Source: Streptomyces sp. V3I8 (lineage in GTDB: Bacteria; Actinomycetota; Actinomycetes; Streptomycetales; Streptomycetaceae). Taken from it: a stretch of 64,000 nucleotides of DNA. The notes below the pieces were generated by a model. The model saw nothing but the letters and a program-made list of their open reading frames with translations. It was not told the DNA's origin and did no database searches. Positions 59,159 to 64,000 of the stretch are shown in pieces. Made by a program: the position numbers and the translations under genes. Location: NCBI RefSeq assembly GCF_030817535.1, contig NZ_JAUSZL010000002.1, positions 4,650,001 to 4,714,000 of the forward strand. Reading direction: 5' to 3'. The stretch's first letter is position 1. Each line of letters opens with the position of its first letter.

Positions 59159-60422
59159 GGCGTCCGGCGAGTCATTGCGGCACAGGGCGGCGGCGCTGGA
59201 CGCCGCCGACGAACTGGCGAAGCTGCGCGCGCAGTTCGTCCTGGACGACACGGTGTACCTGGACGGGAACTCGCTCGGCGCACTGCCGCGCTCGGTGCCC
59301 GGACGGATCGAGGACGTCGTGCGCAGGCAGTGGGGTTCGCTGCGCATCCGGTCCTGGGACGAGAGCGGCTGGTGGACGGCGCCGGAGCGGATCGGCGACC
59401 GGATCGCGCCGCTGGTGGGCGCGGCGGCGGGCCAGATCGTCGTCGGCGACTCGACCAGCGTGAACGTGTTCAAGGCGGTCGTGGGCGCGGTACGCCTGGC
59501 GAACGGGCGTTCCTCCGGCGACTCGGCCGGACATGATGCCGGTGGCTCGGCCGGGAGTGGCTCCCAGGACTCGGCCGCCGGCACCCGGGACGAGATCCTG
59601 GTGGACGCGACCACGTTCCCCACGGACGGCTACATAGCCGCGTCGGCGGCCCGTCTGACGGGCTGCACGCTGCGCCCGGTGGCGCCCGACGAGGTACCGC
59701 GCGCCCTGAGCGGGCGTACGGCCGCGGTGCTCCTGAACCACGTCGACTACCGCACGGGCCGCCTGTACGACCTGCCGGCCCTGACGGCGGCGGTCCACGC
59801 GGCGGGAGCGGTGTCGGTCTGGGACCTCTGCCACAGCGCGGGCGCCCTGCCGGTCGGCCTCGACGAACACGGCGTGGACCTGGCGGTCGGCTGCACCTAC
59901 AAGTACCTGAACGGCGGCCCCGGTTCGCCGGCGTACCTCTACGTCCGCCGCGACCACCAGCCCCGCTTCGACTCCCCGCTGCCGGGCTGGAACTCCCACG
60001 CCGATCCCTTCGGCATGAGTCCGGACCACACCCCGGCCCCGGGCGCCGTCCGCGGCCGCGTCGGTACGCCCGACATCCTCTCCATGCTCGCCCTGGAAGC
60101 GGCCCTGGAGGTCTGGGACGACGTCCCGGTCGAGGCCGTCCGCACCAAGTCCCTGGCCCTGACGGACTTCTTCCTGGAATGCGTCGAGGCGTACGTGCCC
60201 GGGGGCGCCGTGGAGTCGGTGACCCCGTCCGCCCACGCGTCGCGCGGAAGCCAGGTCGCGCTGCGCTGCGCGGAGGCGGGTGACGTGATGCGCCGCCTCA
60301 TCGCCCGCGGAGTGATCGGCGACTTCCGCGCACCCGACATCCTCCGCTTCGGCTTCACCCCGCTGTACGTGGGCTTCGGGGAGGTGGAGAGGGCGGCTCG
60401 GGTGCTGGGAGAGATGTTCTGA
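59151..60422 (+). CDS. kynU: Kynureninase
   Basis: ATG 59151, 423 residues. Pattern: LDGNSLGALPRSVPGRIEDV, WDLCHSAGALPVGLDEHGVD, and the PLP lysine in GCTYKYLNGGPGSPAYLYV. It cleaves kynurenine to anthranilate and alanine. The message continues from kynA. A Gly/Ser/Asp loop (about 120-140) is an insertion. Confidence 0.95.
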   Translation: MSEASGESLRHRAAALDAADELAKLRAQFVLDDTVYLDGNSLGALPRSVPGRIEDVVRRQWGSLRIRSWDESGWWTAPERIGDRIAPLVGAAAGQIVVGDSTSVNVFKAVVGAVRLANGRSSGDSAGHDAGGSAGSGSQDSAAGTRDEILVDATTFPTDGYIAASAARLTGCTLRPVAPDEVPRALSGRTAAVLLNHVDYRTGRLYDLPALTAAVHAAGAVSVWDLCHSAGALPVGLDEHGVDLAVGCTYKYLNGGPGSPAYLYVRRDHQPRFDSPLPGWNSHADPFGMSPDHTPAPGAVRGRVGTPDILSMLALEAALEVWDDVPVEAVRTKSLALTDFFLECVEAYVPGGAVESVTPSAHASRGSQVALRCAEAGDVMRRLIARGVIGDFRAPDILRFGFTPLYVGFGEVERAARVLGEMF

Positions 60423-60762
60423 CGGACGCCGGGTCCGGGGGCGGAGCCCTTGAGCAAGTGACGGGACCGGACGTGATCGAACATGGCCGGGCGGGACCGG
60501 GTAGGGCCGGGCGGGACCGGTTGGGACTGGCTGGGACCGGTTGGGACCGGGTGAGGGCGGCGACTGCCCGGCGGCGTCACCGAGAGGACGGTCGGCCGTA
60601 ACGAAACAACAGCGCCGTCTGTCGCTGACCGAGCGTCACGACCCCGTGTAGGCGCACGTCACCGGCCTGATAACGTCCGGCCAACGACCCGCGCTCCGCC
60701 GCACCTTGGCCGAGAGCCCCCGGGTCCGGGAAACACACACCGCACCGCTGAGAGGTTGGAGC
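60423..60762. other. Intergenic region with GGGACCGG repeats
   Basis: About 340 bases. gggaccggttgggactggct-type units (about 60490-60553) fill the left part; the right part leads into the next gene. Nothing else was seen. Confidence 0.6.
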
Positions 60763-61629
60763 ATGCCGGACGACGCCCGCGACGCCGCGGAGGAGGAGTC
60801 GGCCTTCTCGCATCCGCCCGTCGACCCCGACGCCACCGCCGCGTACGGCGACCACCCCGACCAGGTCGTCGACTTCTACGCCCCGCGCGGCGGCGAGGAG
60901 TCGGCCCCGCTCGTCGTCGTCCTGCACGGCGGCGCCTGGCGGGCCCCGTACGACCGGCGGCACATCACTCCGTTCGCGGACTTCCTGGCCAGGCGGGGTT
61001 TCGCCGTGGCCAACGTCGAGTACCGGCGCGGCGGCACGATCCCGGCGCAGGGCGGTACGGGCCCGGTGGCGGGACGCTGGCCGGACACCTTCGACGATGT
61101 GGCGGCGGCGCTCGACGCGATGCCGAAGCTGGTGCGGCAGGCGCTCCCGACGGCGGACGCGCGCCGCACGGTGGTCACGGGCCACTCGGCGGGCGGGCAA
61201 CTGGCCCTCTGGGCCGCGGCCCGTCATCTGCTGCCGGAAGACGCACCCTGGTACCTGGACCGGCCGGCCCCGCTGCGCGGTGTCGTGGCACTGGCCCCGA
61301 TCGCGGACTTCACGGTCGCGCAGAAGCTGGACGTCTGCTCCGGGGCAGCGCTCCAACTGCTGGGCGGTGAGGAGAAGTTCGAGGAGAGGCAGCCGTACGC
61401 CGACCCGGCCCTGCTGCTCCCGACGGGGATCGCCACGACCCTGGTGCAGGGCACGACCGACGTCGTCGTACCCCAGGCGGTCGCGGAGGCGTACGCGGAG
61501 GCGGCGGCGAAGGCCGGCGAGGTGGTGGGCGTGACGCTCCTGGAGGCCGTGGGCCACTTCCCCCTGATCGACCCGGCTGCGGACGCGTGCGCGGTGGTGG
61601 CGGAGGAGATCGCACAACTGGCCTGGTAG
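60763..61629 (+). CDS. Kynurenine formamidase-like alpha/beta hydrolase
   Basis: ATG 60763, 288 residues. The oxyanion motif HGGAW (near residue 53) and the nucleophile elbow GHSAGGQ (near 145) place it in the HSL/kynurenine formamidase group; a terminal histidine is in VGHFPLID. Its position after kynA and kynU suggests hydrolysis of N-formylkynurenine, which would complete conversion of tryptophan to anthranilate. The 340-base gap suggests a separate promoter. Confidence 0.82.
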   Translation: MPDDARDAAEEESAFSHPPVDPDATAAYGDHPDQVVDFYAPRGGEESAPLVVVLHGGAWRAPYDRRHITPFADFLARRGFAVANVEYRRGGTIPAQGGTGPVAGRWPDTFDDVAAALDAMPKLVRQALPTADARRTVVTGHSAGGQLALWAAARHLLPEDAPWYLDRPAPLRGVVALAPIADFTVAQKLDVCSGAALQLLGGEEKFEERQPYADPALLLPTGIATTLVQGTTDVVVPQAVAEAYAEAAAKAGEVVGVTLLEAVGHFPLIDPAADACAVVAEEIAQLAW

Positions 61630-61795
61630 CCGGGGCGGCTTGGCCCGCCGTGGTACCCGTCAGGGTCGTGGTACCCGTAGTACCTGAGAGCTACCCGCCA
61701 GGTGAGTCCCCTGGCGGGACGCCGACCACAAGCTCTGATCCATAGCTTCTTTTCCAGCGGAACCCGATGAACGGGCGGACTGGACGGGGCGAGTC

Positions 61796-62983
61796 ATGTG
61801 GATGTGGGGGAGGGCCGGGCAGGCTTTCCGGCAGGCACCGAAGCCGAAGCCGAAGCCGAAGCCGAAGCCGAAGTTGAATCTGAAGCCGAGCCTGTCGCAG
61901 GGACGGCCGCCGGACGGGACGCCGAGCCGGCCGACCGGTGACAAGGGCGCCGGCGGTGGCGCCGACGCCGACAGCGACAGTAGCGTTGCCAGTGCCAGTG
62001 CCAGTGCCAGTGCCAGTGCCAGTGCCAGTGCCAGCGCCAGCACCCGTGGGGGCAGGCTGCGGCGCGGCCTGCTCGCCCTGCTGGTCACCGGCGCCGTGGT
62101 CGTCCCGGTCGCCGCCGCGGCGGCGCACCCGGAGATACCCGCTCCCGCCCCGGCCCGCGTCGGCACGGTCACCGCGGCGACCCTGGACAGGGCGTACGCG
62201 GCGAACCGCGCGAACGCCGCCGAGGCGTCCCGCATGGCCGCGGCCCACGGCGACCACGGCCGCGCCTCCGCCGTCCGCACCATGGCGGACCCGTCCCGCC
62301 ACTACCTCTCCTTCGACGCACGGGGCCCCGGCCGGGCCGTAGAGGTGCTGGGCGATCTGGCGCAGGCCGACCGGGTGGCGGTCCTGGTACCGGGCTCCGA
62401 CACGAGTCTCGACACCTACGAGCGTTTCCGCGCGGGCGCTCTCGCCCTGCACCGGAAACTCGGAACCCGTGCCGCGGTGGTCGCCTGGCTCGGCTACGAG
62501 ACGCCCGGCACGATCAGTCCCGACGTCCTGACCACGACCCGGGCCGAACAGGCGGCCCCCGGCCTGCATGCGTTCACCGCCCGGCTGAGAGCGCTGAACG
62601 CCCAGGTCCGCATTACCCTGCTCTGCCACTCGTACGGAACGGCCGTGGGCGCCCGCGCGGCGAACGGCCGCGGTGTCACCGATCTCGTCCTCTTCGGCAG
62701 CCCCGGCACCGGAGCGGGGTCCGCCGCCGACCTCCGTACGAAGGCCCGTGTCTGGGCCGGCCGCGGCGCGGACGACTGGATCGCGGACGTCCCGCACGCC
62801 AGGGCCGGCCTGTTCGGCACCACGGTCGGCTTCGGCACCGACCCGGTGTCCGAGGCTTTCGGCGCCCGCGTGTTCGCGGCGGGCGACGGCGGCCACAGCG
62901 ACTACTTCGAGCCGGGTTCGGTGTCCCTGGCCAACCTCGCCCGGATCGTACTGAGCCGCACGTCGGAGGTGACCCGTGCGTGA
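61796..62983 (+). CDS. Secreted DUF1023-type alpha/beta hydrolase with repeat-rich leader
   Basis: 395 residues from ATG 61796. The start is a KPKPKPKPKPK run and a SASASASA run, then a membrane/signal helix (LLALLVTGAVVVPVAAAAAH, near 93-112). A DUF1023 hydrolase follows with the nucleophile elbow LLCHSYGTAVGARAA and GDGGHSDYFEPGS near the end. The repeats come from aagccg and agtgcc hexanucleotide runs. A start further in is possible. It overlaps the next gene by eight bases. Confidence 0.82.
   Translation: MWMWGRAGQAFRQAPKPKPKPKPKPKLNLKPSLSQGRPPDGTPSRPTGDKGAGGGADADSDSSVASASASASASASASASASTRGGRLRRGLLALLVTGAVVVPVAAAAAHPEIPAPAPARVGTVTAATLDRAYAANRANAAEASRMAAAHGDHGRASAVRTMADPSRHYLSFDARGPGRAVEVLGDLAQADRVAVLVPGSDTSLDTYERFRAGALALHRKLGTRAAVVAWLGYETPGTISPDVLTTTRAEQAAPGLHAFTARLRALNAQVRITLLCHSYGTAVGARAANGRGVTDLVLFGSPGTGAGSAADLRTKARVWAGRGADDWIADVPHARAGLFGTTVGFGTDPVSEAFGARVFAAGDGGHSDYFEPGSVSLANLARIVLSRTSEVTRA
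61838..62050 (+). repeat. Hexanucleotide repeats inside the hydrolase leader
   Basis: aagccg is repeated six or more times at 61838-61873 (Lys-Pro run). agtgcc/agcgcc is repeated nine or more times at about 61989-62042 (Ser-Ala run). Both are in-frame and prone to length change. Confidence 0.85.
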
Positions 62984-64000
62984 GGCGATACGCCGTCTTG
63001 CGACAGCGACAGCCACAGTCACCGGCATCGGTGCCGCTGCTGTCCCGGCTGCCTCTGCCGCCTCGACCGCCTCGACCGCCGCCGCCGGCGTCGTCGCGCG
63101 CGCCAAGCGGATCGACGCGGCGACCCCGCCCGACCGCGACCGCAGCGTCGATGCCCTACGCGCCTTCGCGATACTCGGCGTGGTGCTGGGCCACTGGCTC
63201 GTCACCGCCCTGGTCGCCGACGGCGGCACCCTGCACACGTCGAGCCCGCTGACACACCTGCCGTGGCTGGCCCCCGTCTCGTGGCTCTTCCAGACACTGG
63301 CCGTGTTCTTCCTGGTGGGCGGGCACGTGGCGACCAGGAGTCATGCATCGGCGCGGGCGCGCGGCACCACGTACCGGCGGTGGCTGCGGACACGGCTCTC
63401 CCGCCTCTTCGGACCGGTGGCCGCCGTGCTCGGCTTCTGGACCGTGGCCACGGCCGGACTGTTCCTGACGGGCGCGGACGTGGGCACCGTGCACGCCCTG
63501 CTGAAGCTGGTCCTGTCCCCCCTGTGGTTCCTGCTGGTGTTCGCCGGGCTGACGGCGCTGACCCCACTGGTGGCGCGGATCAATCCGCTGTGGCCGCTGG
63601 CCGTCGTCCTCCATGTGGACCTCATCCGGTTCGGACTCGGCGGCCCGTCCTGGCTGGGCTGGGTGAACGTGGCGGCGGGCTGGCTGGTGCCGTTCACGCT
63701 CGGCGCGGCCTGGACACGCGGCGAGCTGACCCGGCGTTCCGGCTGGGTACTGCTCACGGGAGGCGCGGCGGTGACGGCGGCGCTGGTCGTGTACGGCGGT
63801 TACCCGGCGTCGATGGTCGGGGTCCCCGGCGCCGCGGTCTCCAACCTCGATCCGCCGACCCTGGCCGCCGTGGTGTTCGGTACGGCCCAGTGCGGCCTCG
63901 CCCTCCTCCTGAGGGAGCCGCTGCGGCGGGTGATGCGGCGACCCGTGCCCTGGGCGTGCGTGGCAGCCGTCAACCTCTCCGCGATGACGATCTTCCTGTG
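62976..64000 (+). CDS. Acyltransferase family membrane protein (partial)
   Basis: GTG 62976 overlaps the hydrolase stop by eight bases. The reading frame is open to the right edge, at least 341 residues. A leader helix is followed by RDRSVDALRAFAILGVVLGHW, the start of the OafA/acyltransferase-3 family, and several membrane helices (for example PVAAVLGFWTVATAGLFLTG). It likely acylates a cell-surface sugar or lipid. The C-terminus is outside the window. Confidence 0.8.
   Translation, partial: MREAIRRLATATATVTGIGAAAVPAASAASTASTAAAGVVARAKRIDAATPPDRDRSVDALRAFAILGVVLGHWLVTALVADGGTLHTSSPLTHLPWLAPVSWLFQTLAVFFLVGGHVATRSHASARARGTTYRRWLRTRLSRLFGPVAAVLGFWTVATAGLFLTGADVGTVHALLKLVLSPLWFLLVFAGLTALTPLVARINPLWPLAVVLHVDLIRFGLGGPSWLGWVNVAAGWLVPFTLGAAWTRGELTRRSGWVLLTGGAAVTAALVVYGGYPASMVGVPGAAVSNLDPPTLAAVVFGTAQCGLALLLREPLRRVMRRPVPWACVAAVNLSAMTIFL

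Overview
The window reads as a chromosomal segment of a Streptomyces species. It is very GC-rich throughout, GTG and TTG starts are common, and it carries the actinobacterial heat-shock set dnaK-grpE-dnaJ-hspR plus clpB. Both dnaK and clpB have an HspR (HAIR) operator upstream. The right half has the gene order of a conserved Streptomyces core region (clpB, YbjN-like, aminotransferase, spermidine synthase, aldose epimerase, pyrE, fba).

Layout. (1) 1-8.8 kb: the end of a contractile injection system (CIS) cluster. It holds a tail tube (partial), the sheath, two tandem membrane-anchored paralogues with different lectin-like tails, an AAA+ ATPase, a DUF4255 protein and a LuxR-type regulator. (2) 9-13 kb: a very large LuxR-type ATPase regulator with a ~390-residue low-complexity insert. 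(3) 13-16 kb: a broken GNAT acetyltransferase and a membrane iron-sulfur reductase. (4) 16.5-20.9 kb: the dnaK operon. (5) 20.9-31.2 kb: an accessory stretch. It contains decayed DUF397/XRE/ATP-binding genes, a methyltransferase, a Uma2 protein, a stripped phage-tail module (terminator, tube, frameshifted chaperone pair, endolysin, small membrane proteins), WhiB and HTH genes, and a DHFR-like protein. (6) 31.5-37.4 kb: an orphan sugar-binding lipoprotein, three LuxR paralogues, a secreted peptide with three DTSWP repeats, a cofactor-less Rieske-like protein, and a PPOX-fold protein. (7) 37.4-43.5 kb: clpB, a YbjN-like protein, a glycosyltransferase-type membrane protein and an aminotransferase. 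(8) 43.5-48.6 kb: a lower-GC island bracketed by two ~34-bp near-identical repeats. It encodes a viperin-like radical SAM protein with a NUDIX hydrolase, and opposing them a trypsin-like (possibly inactive) protein, a helical-repeat protein and a membrane protein. (9) 48.8-64 kb: core metabolism, ending in a tryptophan-to-anthranilate operon (kynA, kynU, formamidase-like), a secreted hydrolase and a partial acyltransferase.

Two parts stand out as possible undescribed systems. One is the 43.5-48.6 kb island, a candidate antiviral or stress-defence locus. The other is the DTSWP peptide/Rieske-like/LuxR locus at 33-37 kb, a candidate peptide signalling or modification system. All family assignments were made by reading motifs by eye; no database search was run.
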